The position numbers and the translations under genes are program-made. Positions 1 through 15,071 of a DNA stretch of 64,000 nucleotides are shown here, one piece after another. The notes below the pieces were generated by a model that was given only the letters and a program-made list of their open reading frames with translations, did not search any database and had not been told where the DNA came from. The DNA lies in assembly GCF_033568475.1 (NCBI RefSeq), contig NC_133122.1, forward strand, positions 83,599,442-83,663,441, in the 5' to 3' direction. Origin of the DNA: Henckelia pumila (Eukaryota; Streptophyta; Magnoliopsida; Lamiales; Gesneriaceae). Positions within the stretch are counted from its first letter, which is position 1. The number at the start of each line of letters is the position of its first letter.

Positions 1-329
1 GTGCATATGTTCAAGCGCACGACTACAACTTGTATCCTATTCTTCACAAATGAAAATCACATTCAGGAAATTTTGATGATACGATCTTCATTTCTAGATC
101 ATGGTAGGTTTTAGCATAGATAGATTTTTCCATAAACAATCAAAGTATCAAACCTCACCCAAAATCAAGCCTAAAAATGATAATTCAAACCAGATTAATT
201 GTCAGATGGAGAAGAAAAATAATAAGTACGGTAAATAATTCCAACTAAAAATATATTCAAAAAATAGTCGGAGAAAACACACTACCTCGCGAAATCAAAA
301 CAAATACAGCACAAATAACTCGCGAATAC

Positions 330-545
330 CTCATGATCATAAGGGGAGTCAAAGCCATTGGTGATTGGTGAATGCATCGGCGAACGATCAAAATTGCGAG
401 AAATTCGCCGCTCAGAGACTCCATTGCTGTTTTCCGATCGCTCCCGGGGAGGAGTACACAAGGAGAGCTCATCATCGTCCTCATCGTGAACATCTAGCGC
501 AATTTTACTCAAACTTTCCTTTAAAGTGGCTACAGAACTCCACAT
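330..545 (-). CDS. Exon 1 of a GRIP-type golgin (GDAP1 / golgin candidate 3-like), rest of gene off the left edge
   Basis: The 72-codon exon starts at the ATG ending at 545. It begins MWSSVATLKESLSKIALDVH and continues with an acidic DEDDDE stretch and a Ser/Arg/Pro-rich segment. From memory of the family, this N-terminus matches the plant GRIP-related ARF-binding golgins (Arabidopsis GDAP1/GC3 and GC4), long coiled-coil proteins that tether vesicles at the Golgi. The reading frame stays open past the exon, but a good donor (GAG|GTATTC, GT at 329-328) falls where the family has its first intron, so I end the exon at 330. The coiled-coil and GRIP domains would lie left of position 1 and are not seen. 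Family call from a short N-terminus; exon boundary inferred. Confidence 0.62.
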
Positions 546-1603
546 GGCATCAAATTATACGCGGCAAAATGCCTTTCTGTATTATTCCTGCATATATATC
601 TGAATGTTTCTTGGTGATATCTTCTCGGATTTGAACTCAAAGAGAATTGTGAAGATCGATTGAGGGAAAAACTTGGAAATTGAAATGAATTAGATTTGGG
701 GTTTTTAATCTTACGGTAGATCTGATAAAAATGTGAACTAAATAGGTTGCCTAACGCCTACGTGAAAAATAATAATAATAATAATAATAACAATAAAGGA
801 AAAAAAAATTAATAACAATAAAGGAAAAGGAAAAATAAAATTGAACGGGCCAGGCGACGTAATCGGTAATCCAATAGCAGTAATTACCAATTCTTTGGGC
901 TTCAGTTTTTGAAAATTGGGCTCGATTCCAGCTCCCAGCCCATTAACGTTCAACAATATCTTTTTTCCTTTTTCTTTTATTTTTTTTAAAAAAATTATTT
1001 TTATGGATAACGGTCAGCAGTCAGCAATCAATTTCCATTTCCACACTCTTAGAAATACCTCTTTTTTATTTTTCTTTTTATTTTTTTTAAAAAATTCTTT
1101 TTAAGGCAGGATTATATGTTAAAAGGATGTAGGATTCATGTTTAATCGCAAGTGTTTCGGAGTAAAATATATTAGTTATCATTTTAGTCTATCGTTTTAT
1201 CTTTCATCATTTTCTTATGAGTCTAATAGTATCTAAATTAATGAACTCGTGTTCGTTTGAAGCTATAAATAATATAGTCAATTTAGAATTAATAATATCC
1301 AATTGCTGATACAATATCTAGTGTACTTGATTCGATTTGGAGAGCATTAACTAATGTTGAATTACTCATATATCTGTCACTCAAAATTTTATAATTACAT
1401 AACTTTGGGAGACCATGGTATTTTATATTTCTCATGCTTTTTTATTCTTTTAGCTCCTTGAGATTATTCATATATCGTTTTTTGTAAAAATAACAAGCAC
1501 AAATAAAAAGCAATAAAAACTTTAAATATCAAATGTGCAAACAAGATCATACAAGCAGAGTAACACAACTCTAACTGGTTCACAACATACATATCTACAT
1601 ATT
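546..1603. other. Intergenic region: golgin 5' side and chitinase 3' side
   Basis: AT-rich sequence with no convincing coding region. Nearest the golgin exon (546-720) is its likely 5' UTR and proximal promoter. An AAT microsatellite runs at about 768-790. T-rich tracts occur near 960-1000 and 1060-1100. The stretch 1400-1603 probably holds the chitinase 3' UTR, but I see no decisive polyadenylation signal. Confidence 0.5.
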
Positions 1604-3955
<2,352 letters not shown>

Positions 3956-5514
3956 TTACTCACCGGAAATTTCAGTAATAATAGCACATTTTTTCATCAA
4001 GGTGGATGAAAATTCAAAATAAGTAGGCTTTGGGGTGGAGGGGCAGCCTATTGTCTGAATCATCTGCTCCACCCCTAACACTTGAAATTTATGGGGTCCA
4101 TTTAGAGCAATATTGTGAACTCTGTGCTCATAGATCTTCCCATTTTTGTCTAGCTTGTACTCTGAGGTCCCATCAAACCGGCTACGGCTCTCCCATGGAA
4201 TTCGTGGGATGCCATGAACAATCCAACGAACCATTATCATGTTCTCCGATGGCTGCCAGACACTAACAATGTCAACCCACAAGGTTTTGAAAAAGGATGC
4301 CTCCATAAAATCTCAACGACCAGAAGATGGACTTGTAGTTTTCTATACCAGCAAAAGTGTTGTATGGATCTTTGAACACAATATCATCCCTATGCCATGA
4401 AAAAGAAGAGTGAAGAATTAGAGAAGTTAATATTGTCCTTTTTGCATTCACAGTGAGAGACAAAGTGTCACAACTCTCATGAAATTATAAAGTTCGATTA
4501 AATAATAATAGAGAAAAACACATTCACATTTCTAATCATAAGCCCTTCTATACACTCCGAGCAGAATAAACTTATGAAACGTCTGCTCCATATACATTGG
4601 TGTTTTGATTTGAGGGGGATACTATACTATAAGAAGTCGATCAAAAACTTTCAAGATGCGCACATATGGCAAATCAACATATACAATCAATAAGCTAGTG
4701 AATTTTATAAAATCCTTTATCGCAGGACCTAAGTTATAGGAAACCAACTAATCAAGACTGACAGACGTTCTATATGGCCAATCATCTTTCTTTTATCACT
4801 CCTCATCCATACCAGTGTACTTGACCACCCAAGCTACATGACAGGAGAGATACATGGATATCAAAGTATTGCAGATCAATTCCAAACCTAAATCGAAGGA
4901 AATAAAAGCGGATTGTTCCCTTAATTATACCTCGATCATGCATTAAGCAATAAATTCTCAAAAATAAGCCAAATTGGCCACAAAAAACTGATCAATACGA
5001 AACTTATACAGCTTTCAACATCAACAGAGAATAAACCAGAGAACAGACAAACAGATGGCCATCATGAGCATCAAACTAATCGATTATGCATTTTTTTGCC
5101 CCAAACAAAAAGGCATGAAGAAGTTTCTTCAACGTCAAACCTGTAGATATCAAAGCTGAGCTCTTTGTGGAAAAGCTCCGGAAACTCCTCTCGAAGGGTC
5201 CGAATAGCATAACCCATATTGACATAATAGTTCCGCCTCTCTTCTTCCTCATCCTCATTCTTCCTTGAAGGAATAGGCGCGGTTTCACTCTGCTTCACCT
5301 GAGAGGAGAAAATTCCGTGCAACCACCCAACACTATCCTGGTAATTACCCCTCAAATTCAAAACCTGAGCAGAACCCTTTTCCAAATCTCTAACACTAGA
5401 AAAGACCCTAATCCCAGAATTCCTACTCTTGATACTCTGACCAATTGATGATTGATTTTCTCGGCTGATTCCAAGAGATGAAAACATCTCCGGATAGGGG
5501 ATCAGAAGCGCCAT
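3956..5514 (-). CDS. DUF2358 family gene (NTF2-like fold, probably plastid), two exons, one-base frameshift in exon 2
   Basis: Exon 1 runs 5514-5141: a Ser-rich, transit-like N-terminus, then a conserved core (YYVNMGYAIRTLREEFPELF, ELSFDIY) ending at CAG|GTTTGA. Exon 2 starts at 4389 after ..GGCATAG and restores the Arg codon, giving RDDIVFKDPYNTFAG, ENYKSIFW, then TLWVDIVSVWQPSENMIMVR, RFDGTSEYK and NGKIYEHRV. This is the order of plant DUF2358 proteins, whose biochemical role is not established. Inside exon 2 the frame breaks at about 4296-4295 (GCATCC then TTTTTC): one surplus base separates FYGGI from FFKTLW. Either the gene is recently damaged or the consensus has an insertion. The C-terminus is uncertain because a strong donor (GTGAGTAAG, 3963) overlaps the last codons before the stop at 3956. 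Confidence 0.75.
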
Positions 5515-6049
5515 TTTTTTATATCAGGAAAAGGAAATAAATCCAAATCTGCGCGATAATTTTCAAAAGATGAGCATTTTCTTCCCTTCAAGCTTTAAAG
5601 ATCGATAATTCTAAATACCAAATGTGAGCGAGAGAAGAGGTGGACGAATCATTCTTCGAAATTGGGTAGGAGAAGAATTTTGTATTGGATAAGTTTGCTT
5701 TTTGGATAATTTATAATCACAAAGATTTTATTATAAATTCAACAATTAAAAGCAGGGGACCACCTTTACAGGTTTTTTTTAAAAAAAATAATATAAAAAT
5801 ATAAAAGATTTATAAAAATAAACATTTGTTAAATTTTTTTAAAATAAACTTACGTTCCATTATATTGTCCTATTTTATTTTCACACAATTAAAGAAAAAT
5901 TTATTGTGAAAGTAAATTTTATATAAACTTTCTATTTTATTTCTATTTAATATATTAAAAAATGATTGCACAATTTTCAAAATTTAGTTAATAGGATTAT
6001 ATATAGTAAAGAAGTATAAAAAATATTGCTAAATATAATATATGCCTAT
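5515..6049. other. Upstream region of the DUF2358 gene, AT-rich
   Basis: Likely 5' UTR and promoter of the minus-strand gene for the first 150-200 nt, then very AT-rich sequence with nothing else recognisable up to the transposon target site at 6050. Confidence 0.4.
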
Positions 6050-6057
6050 ATATTTGG

Positions 6058-6911
6058 TAGGGATGTGCAATCGATCAAAACCGAACCGAAAATTAACAAA
6101 CTGAACCGACCAAAATCTTTTTTCGAACAACCGAACCGACCGATCTTTAGCATAAAAACCAAGTTAACCGAACCGATTAAACATCGATTATTTAAAAAAA
6201 ATAAAAAAAAATTGAATATCCAAAGTAATCCTCAAATCCATTCCTAACAAATTATTGATGCTTCGACAAAGTCTCACAATTAAGAGTTCCACAAATCAAT
6301 AATGTCACTGGGGATAAGTCACGCATCATGACCTAAATTGAGAAGATACAGTTGGTTAGATCAAAAAGCAAAAACAGATATTCCTATTTTCGAAAAACAA
6401 AAACCGATTTGCCTCTAACCTTTTTAGTTCATTTTGGTTCAAAGAGGAAGAAGTCGTGGCTAGACTCCTCGAGGCTCGAACGCAGACAAATTTGAGAGAA
6501 AGAAGAAGATGACACAAAAGAGAATAAGACGACGTCGGGGCCCAAGATGCAGTTGGAGTTGGGTAGGGCAACAAATGAGTTGTCTTTTTGGGTTTTGGAC
6601 ATGTTGATTAAAGCCCAATATAAATAATCTGAATTCTTTGGAGATGTTGATTAAAGCTCAATATAAATAATCTGAATTCAAAAAATAAATCAGGCCGAAT
6701 AATAATTTTTAAAATATATATATATATATTAAAATCGGTTTAATTGGTTTAAACCGAGTTTTAAAATTCAAAACCGAAAACCGAATCGACCTAAATCGAA
6801 TTGAGCGATATTTTTGAAAAAAAAAAAACGATCGATTAAACCGAACCGAATTTCCAATTTAATTCGGTTCAGTCGGTTATTTCGGTTAAACCAATATTTT
6901 GTTCACCCCTA
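6058..6911. mobile_element. Non-autonomous hAT-like element, 854 bp
   Basis: The ends are inverted: left TAGGGATGTGCAATCG, right (reverse complement) TAGGGGTGAACAAAAT, followed on both sides by CCGAACCGA / GGTTCGGTT-rich subterminal sequence. This pattern is widespread in plant hAT MITEs. The flanks are an 8-bp target duplication with one mismatch: ATATTTGG at 6050-6057 and ATATGTGG at 6912-6919. Eight bases is the hAT signature. The interior has no transposase, so movement would need a transposase in trans. Two adjacent direct copies of a block (GATGTTGATTAAAGC.. and following) lie near 6600-6680. Confidence 0.65.
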
Positions 6912-6919
6912 ATATGTGG

Positions 6920-9900
6920 GACAAACAAAAAAAGAATCGTGGACATTATAATTGGGATGAAAGGAGTAACAATCTGGGACCGAAAGCACAGTGTCACGCA
7001 TAGACACCTTCATGCGTATTCTGGAAGACTTTCGGAGCATAGTGTATGGTAGAGGTTATATAAATTCTATAATTCTATACATTAGTCATGTTATAGACTT
7101 GTGTAGAACTCTTTGGAATGGACTTGTATATATATATTGTAGAAGTCACTACTATATAAAAAAGTGAAACCCTCATTTGTAAATCATCAAATTAGAAAAA
7201 AAAAAATACAAAGCATTTTCCAAACTCGCGTGTTCGTACTAAAATACTTACACACCTTGCGCAATAAAGGCTGCTTAGCTAGTACTCGCGAGAGGCAAAC
7301 CACGTGTGATCAGCGGTGATCTTATATTAAGTCTGTGACAAGTAGGCCCGTTTGGAGATGGGTCTAAATGGGTCAACCCAAACAGGCTGCGGGTTGAGAA
7401 TTTTATCGTTAATATATCAACAAAAGAATTCATAAAGATTTCAATAAGAGTGAATTCAAGAAACCCAAAATTTATAGATGCATGAAAAACATTTTATCGT
7501 GAATATATCAACAAACGAATTCAAAATCGGTATCTCTAAAAATAAGTAGAAAAAAAACAACAGAAAAAACAGTACTATTGTCCAAAACCTCTCTAATTCT
7601 CACGATGATATTCTCTCCGCCAACTAGAGAACAACTTCTGCAGGTGTCCCCGGAATGCTGTCGAAGCAGTGACGACAACTATAAAACTGTACACGGCTTC
7701 ACCAAAACTCCGCCATGAAACTCATCAGCGCCTTTAATTTTTCATAGGTTCTAGATCCATTGATTTTTATGCGGCAACGACTTCTTCAAGAAATTGGAGT
7801 TGAAGGCCGCCACGAAATATCAAAATTTTTTTGAAATTGATCTACAACTGATTCTTGTCAAGATTTATAAAAATTAAAACCATTAGTTAAATGTTTTTAA
7901 AAATAAACAATCCAGTCCCGGATTCAACAGATTCCTTTTTTAATTTTAATTTAAAAGTTTTGTTCTCCCTAACAATAAATTTTAATTATCAATTTAATTT
8001 TTTTACTACCCATTGTCTAGCCGCTTTTCCGATAAAAACAGAGAAAAAACAATTTTTACTTGTTAACTGGGTTCAAGTTAAGAAATTTTTTAAACAATTT
8101 TCGCCAACCTGACCCGACCACCCAAATTGACACCCTAAGTGTAAATACGATATTAAATTACAAAGTTAACGACTTGGGTAATAACTTGAAATAAAGTTGA
8201 AATATATGATTACAATTATAAAATAAATTTGAGAAAAAATATGTTAAATGTACACAAAAGCGTGAAAAAATTAAAATATTAATATATAAATCGAAATACA
8301 CAAACACAATAGAATCAATGTTTTATGTGGGGTTTTTTTTTCCTCTTTATCCTTATTCTTTTTTAGTTTTTTTATTAGGATTGAGATCCGGGTTGGGACT
8401 CGTCCCGTAATCCTCCTTTCCAATCCCTATTTCGAAAATAATCGGGGGAAAGGAGTTTGTCTTCCGATCTCGTAATCGTATATCATTTCAGAAACTCAAA
8501 TATTATCGAGAGGCTCCCGTCGAATCGGGACGAGAATTATTCCGACATTTTTAAAAATTTTATTCGTAAACAAACCCCAAAACAATAATTTTTTATTTTT
8601 TTTTTTTTAGAAATAAAATACTACTTCGAAATATTAATATTTCAAGAAAAAAGAAAATTTCAACTTCAAACATATAATATTAAAATATTGTGAATAATAT
8701 TTCCAAAGATTTTGTATAAAAGAATGACGACATACTGTACATCACATAAGTTAATAATTAAATATTCATGAAGCAAATTACTATATAAATTTTTGTTTAA
8801 ATATATGCGGAGAAAAAACTACATATCTTATTCTAACAATTTTGTAATTAAAAGATTAATAAAATTATACAAGTAATAATTTTTAGTTTTTAAATAACAA
8901 TACGCGAAAAATAAAATGTCATTTCACGATTATACTATTCAATTGAAACGAATTAAATCCACAATTAATTATTATATAGGCCATTGCCAAATAATATTTT
9001 GTCCAATCTATCTAATACAAATTATTAATAAAATATATTATAATATTAATTTCAAAGATGGGTCGGGAATCCCATCAGGGAAATGATTTAATATTTTCCC
9101 CGATCCCTAATTAGAAAAAAATCCCAGGAAAAAAAACATCTGGGTCGAAAAAATTTCGAATCCGGATAATTTTGAGACGAGAATGAGATATAGGATTCGA
9201 GAAGGATTGAGATTGGTAGGGAATTATTCTTATGCCGTAGTTTTTATCGAAAAAATTCCATGGCCAATGGGACCAAGAAAAAATTAAATGATGTTTTTTA
9301 GGAAATAAAACTTTTTAATTAAAAAAATAAAAAATAAAAATTCAGAGCCCGTGCTATGTTGGCAGAGGCTAATGATTGAATCGGGGCTATGAGTATTACC
9401 CTTTTAAACCCCCCCAAATTTCCCAAAAAAAAATCAAATTTTTTTGTTTTTTTCGATTGGGATTTCAATATCTCTACTCTAAACAGAAACATAATTAATT
9501 AAGATATTGTTGATGTGGCAAATCATGAGACATTTGATTTATGATTAGGATAAAATACGTTAAAATAGGTTGAACGCTACCAAATCGAAGGACTTTCAGA
9601 CCCAGATAGTTATATTTGTTTTAAAACATTTTAAACAAATGTTTTATTTTTATAAATCTTTTATTTTTTTATATTATTTTTTTTTTAAAAAAAAACCCTA
9701 TTCATATCATACCGATCTTTTGAAAAATAAATTATTTGATATTTTGGTAAAGTTTATATATTTTGTGTTATAACTTTATTATTCAATTAATTATAAATAT
9801 TTTTAGTATTTATTTCTTACAACAAAATATTTAATAGATTTCTGATTTATCTTCCTCCCCTTCTTTTATATTTTTTTTATTATGTAATATGCCATTTAGA

Positions 9901-10484
9901 CCAATTGCAGAAAAGTATCTTGTCTTGATCTTGCATGAGTGATTTTTATTTTTATAACAAATAACAATAAAATATTGTGTTTCAAGTTTTGTTTTTAACA
10001 ACAAATAGATGGACAAGTATATAACTAGACAGTGGGGATTCAGCAAATCACAACCTTTTGTCCAGAATTACTACTTCAGTTGCACTTATCCATAAACCAA
10101 CAAAACTTGTGAGCTCATGTAGAACGACAACACCACCACATACCAAATTTATAGGTGTCTCCAGGAGCGATTATATCCACAGCGGTGTGGTGCAGTGATG
10201 ACGAATGTAAAATCTCTCTCTCAACGCCTCCAACATCTATTGGCAGTAGTCGATGCCAAAATGCAGAGATAAAACTCGACAGCCGATGGCCTTAAGAAAT
10301 GTTGAAACAATTGAATCCCGTCAACCCAAAAAATGGAAGCGAAAAATCAGATTAAATCTCATGTTGGTTGACTTGACTGATGAACCACTTGCGTTTGAAT
10401 TTGGAAGTTCCTTCAGACTTGGTGTTGGAATTTCCCAAAGTTGAGAAAGAGAGTTCCGTTGAACTGAAACGCATCCTCCAACTC
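6920..10484. other. Long AT-rich intergenic stretch with decayed repeats
   Basis: No gene supported. Around 7345-8138 there is a possible ruined hAT-like element: the right end reads (minus strand) TAGGGTGTCAATTTGGG, but the left end is not a clear match and no target duplication is visible. Around 8380-8540 and 9060-9240 are related GGGAT/ATCCC-rich segments that may be the two ends of another decayed element. The rest is AT-rich spacer. Confidence 0.4.
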
Positions 10485-12600
10485 AATATAGTCTGCCAAG
10501 TGGAGACTCGGGAAGCATGATACATTGCCCACCAAACCAAAGGCCATAATCTTGAAATCGCTTTATCTTACTTTGTCAAAAACCAAACTGATATAGTTGT
10601 TATGGATGATAACATGCATCCCCTTGGTTTACTCGTACCCCAAGTCCTTGTTTTTCTTGAAATATAAACCTCCAGTAGGGAAAGCCATGTTGGGGAAGCA
10701 GGTACAAGTCCACACCTATAAAGTGATATCTACAGATATAATGCACAAGTAAAATAAGGAACTTAGAGCAGGGGACATGACCTACATAGATAGCTGATCC
10801 CAATATATGCATACCTGCTCGGCAGTTTTATTCAAGGCCCAATTAAAGGCAGGTTGGTCGTTAGCTTTCTTGGGCTACTAGACCAAGGTTGGAGCCTGAA
10901 GTTTCTTCCAATTCCACCTATTTTCCATAACTAAGCCTTTAAGCTCCACTGGTGGGCACGCAGATAGATTCCATGCAGCTGCAAATGTAAGTCCGGCCCT
11001 TTTTTCCTGGAGGTGGTAAATCACATGAGAGTGTATTCAGAGGCTTTCAACCTGACATTAAAAAGGGGCCTAGTAAAAATTCATGGAAAGAACAATTCTA
11101 CTCTATACGATCATATGTTGCGATTTCAATTGAGCCAGTCTTTGAGTTACAGACTCGATTGGCAATTAATAAAATTAATCCATTTGGAATTATGGCATAT
11201 CATCTTCTAGTATACTTTACATAAGGCCATGTCATCTGTGAAATACACGTCATGTCTCGCCTTTATCAGATAAGGAAGAGGGATCTGCCAGCCAGGACCA
11301 TGTCAACATCATTGTTACATGTAATCATTATAGCCAAGCTCCAGAATTATGGTAGAAAGATGTTGGGGCCTTCTGGCGGTAAAATTAAAGAAGCCCTGAA
11401 AACATGAAATAAAACAGGGATTATCAACAAGGAAAGTGAGAAACCACTGTCACATCTGGAAGTTGCTCACTAGAAATAGACAAACATTTTGTAGAAAAAA
11501 GCTTATAACAACAATCCTATAGCATCCATCTCTTAAGTATTTACACCACATCACAACGTTAAACATTAAGCTGTAGCAGTAACTTTTCTACCAAAAATCA
11601 GAAAGGCATCTTACAAAGGATTGCAGCTAGGTATGTTCAAATTAACTTTGTTCCGAAATATTTGCTTCTTGAATTAAAAGTTATTTGAAACCAACTTGTA
11701 GATTAACACTTCAGGATTGAAGAATGCCAAGACCTCACCGGACCATACACATTCGTAAAATGAACCATGACTATTTCCCTAAGGGTTTATCAGCAACTCC
11801 ATTCAGCAACATCATATCAAATATCATCTCAAATTCTAGCAATGCTTTAAAGAAAGTTAAAATATGATTCAAAAGATGATCAACAATTAGCAGCCAAAGA
11901 CGTAGGCATGTGCCGCAAGTTGCACTAGGTCACCACAGTCAGCTACTGATGAACAATAAGCCCCCAATAACAATTTAGCCATTATCAGTATATCATTATA
12001 CGATTGAAAACAACTATAAAATCCTAAATATACATTTACAGGAATCGCGCCGTTTTGTATTAATTTTCAGATTAATGGATACAAAAACCTCTAAGCTCCT
12101 ATAGCTGATACCAGACACATGTTAATGTTATCTTACAAATAATGTACAAGCTATTCCACAAAAGGAAATGTGTATCTGTCACCAAATCGCTCAACAGAAA
12201 AATAAATAAATAACATATACCTGCGACCCAAACTTATGTGCAGCCGCCGCCTCCAAACGCTGGAGGAGGCACTAAAACCGCATGCCAGGCCACCGCTCAT
12301 TAACCTTGTAAAGCGTTGCGTAATCCTCCGCAATCAACAAAACCTTCTCCTGCTGCCTCTGCTGCGCAATTTGGGGCTATTCAACCAATTGCTCAAGAAC
12401 GGCAAAATAAGCCTCACTCACCGCACAAACGATCAAAGTATTATCCTTTGCCACTCGAGCAGCCGCAATCGGCCAAGGTGTAGTTGGTGCCACTTCAAGT
12501 TTGAGCTCGAATTCAATGATAAAAAGCTAAATGGCGCCTGTAAATAAGGGAAACAGCACAGCCAATAACTACCAGCAGAGAGAGGAGGAGGAGCAAGGCC
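10485..12600 (-). pseudogene. Decayed RG-II xylosyltransferase-like gene (RGXT/MGP4 family, GT77)
   Basis: Family members transfer xylose to fucose in rhamnogalacturonan II in the Golgi. Recognisable blocks lie in gene order on the minus strand. The exon ending at 12221 contains NTLIVCAVSEAYFAVLEQLV, KVLLIAEDYATLYKVNERWP and HKFGSQ before GTATATG. A block at about 11400-11200 contains ILELGYN and NDVDMV (the DXD motif). One at about 11030-10815 contains DLPPPGKKGRTYICSCM and KANDQPAFNWALNKTAEQ followed by GTATGC. One at about 10715-10490 contains VDLYLLPQ, HVIIHNNYI, IKRFQDYGLW and ESPLG. In-frame stops and several frame changes break every block except short runs. A membrane-anchor-like segment precedes the first block, but no start can be fixed. 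Splice junctions are preserved, so this is not a processed copy. Confidence 0.72.
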
Positions 12601-15071
12601 GGACGGCTGAGAAGGGCGGAGGATATGGGTTTGTGATAATTTTTGCAGGGATCGAGTGGATAATTGGTGGCGATCTGTGGAAGCGTTCTGATTCGGCCTT
12701 ATGATGTAGAAATTGTGATGCCATTTCCTTGATTTGTTATACTCTTCCAGTTCCAAAAAAAAATTTGGTTTTCTAAAGAGTGGAAGATTTTGATGGATAA
12801 ACGGAGAGTTCACACCCTGACACGCACTAGACGGTGTGATCGGATCTGTCCTGGAGTGCAAATAATATGAGGTTGAACTGGGACGACGACGAATCGGAGA
12901 TTTCTAATTAATAATGGGCTGCGACTAAAAGGGCTTCTTAAATTTTATTTTTGGGCTGGCGAAGCATGGGGTTCTTCTTCAGCTCAGCCGGCATCGGCCC
13001 TTGCAAACCCATTTTAGCCCATGAAAAGCCCAATAATTTCTTGTTTACTAATAAAAGATTCGGGCGTGGGAGGTGCAATGCACCTAATTAAACTAGAATG
13101 TGCAGATCTAATTTCTAAGAAATCAAACGACTGCGAATTTCACATTTGACAGTTAGTTATAGTCTCATAAATCGATGTGAACTCTAAAAACAAGGAATTC
13201 AGAATGAAAATGGCAGTGAAATTCAATGAACAACTGTTCAAATTCAAGAGGAACGATAAATAATAATGAAATGAAAAACTGGAAAATTTGCTTGGGATAA
13301 AGGCTTGAAGTTATGTTCTAAACGAAAAGCATATATAACTCTAAAAATTGAAGCTTATCTCAAATGTATCAATTGTGTCCCGAGTATTTATAAAAGATGT
13401 TTGTGTTAACATCTTATACAAAAAATACACGAACATTTTATACAGTAATTTATTCATCAAGAGTTTTTGTCCTGCATATTTATCGTAAAATAAAAATTTC
13501 CCTACAAAGTTAATTATTGTCAAAATTCAATAGGCTGATCATATTATATTTATATTGGTTGAGATTTTATTTTTAACCTGATCAGACAACAACGAGGATA
13601 ATTGGTAGAGCATCACCATCGTATCAAAAGATTAAAATGGTACGTCAATGAAAGGCAGATTGCTTTGTGTTGATTTACAATATATATGACTAAATAAATA
13701 AATAATCAGTGATTTAAAAAATTAAAAGGTCTCCTTTTTGAATAACCAAAAGTAATAAAGGGTGCTAATTTCTTGTGTGGTTGGCCATAAAAAGGGAAAG
13801 TTCTTAATTATTTAGGCATTGACTAAATTTAGTGGGCGATGGAAGAACACACCAAAACTTAGAAAAATAATGAAAAAAAGGCTAATGAATTGCATAAAGT
13901 ACTACATGCCGCATGCCAAATGGGCGATAATTCATCCAAAAATAAGAAAACGTGACAGATCACTTTCTTATTTTTAACACAATTAATAAAAAAAAAAGTC
14001 ATTTGATTCGCAACTAACATATGTAAAAAAGAGAGTTTTGATATCATAGATAATTATCATAAATATATAAATAAACATCAATTGACTTGCTAATTACTGA
14101 TTAAATATACAAAATACCACGTCTACATGTACAATATATTACGTAAATTGTTGTTCATTTAAGTGTCTGTAATAATTAGACATAATATCACAACTCTATA
14201 TTAATTAATTAGTACACAATTTTAGTGTGTAATATTTTTACTATTTCTATTGACTTCACAGATTGGTGGTCTATCTTGTCACTGACTCGATATGATGTGT
14301 CACTCTGAAATTTAGACGGCCTTGTCTCCTTCAATTATATTAATAAATATTGCAAGAGAATCTTAGGTCATTATCTTTCACAAAATGCGAACAAAAATAA
14401 AATATATAAATAACTAATAAAACATTTTTAACCTTAAATCTTTTGGGGACCTCGACCAAGTTTCTTTTTATCTTGGGTATGACCTACAAGACCGACCATT
14501 TTGTAATTGTACGTTACCCTTCGTGTAACGTCAATTTGCAAGAGGGCCATGTTTCATGAAAAGGACATAGGGGAGGCAATTCAAATCTATTCAAGTGTTT
14601 ATTACGCGAAAATCCCCACTTGTATCAGTAGTGTACACATAAAATGTATATTATAAAATCTCAAACTCGAGACTCAATTATAAGTCACCCACAAGAAAAA
14701 CATATTCTTTGTTTTAATTCGTAATAAATTATATGTCCACGTAAGGAAACAAATGGAAAGTATTCCTTCCATTTGCAAAATGCCAATAATAACAAGTATT
14801 CATAGCGCAACAATTAGAAACCACCTAATTAATATTTGTCTCCATCAAGAAAGAAAACAAGAATTGCGCCAACATCGACTTTCCAGCGAAGCATAAGAAA
14901 ACGATACTGAAAACCAAGAATGACGAGCAAAGAAAAATTTAATAAAAATTTATAATATATATACACACTCCAAAGTCAAATTCTAATTAGTACATGCAGT
15001 GGATGAAATTTAAATTACTAAGTTGATGAGCTCATGTAGTTGCATCAACCCGATACAAAAAGCAAGATCGC
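12601..15071. other. Intergenic, no gene seen
   Basis: The first 250 nt may include the leader of the xylosyltransferase relic (open minus frame to 12861 with no recognisable domain). The remainder, 12,900-15,071, is AT-rich with no open frame worth calling and no RNA gene that I can fold convincingly. Sequence just left of 15072 is the probable HIPP 3' UTR. Confidence 0.45.

Noticed and set aside
257-634. Other open frames over the golgin exon on both strands
   Set aside because: Shadows of the recognised exon, without family similarity.
7345-8138. Possible second hAT-like element
   Set aside because: Right end looks right (TAGGGTGTCAATTTGGG in complement), but the left end and target duplication do not match well enough.
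13595-13660. tRNA-like string containing GGTAGAGCATCACC
   Set aside because: Does not fold into a cloverleaf with proper T-arm and acceptor stem.
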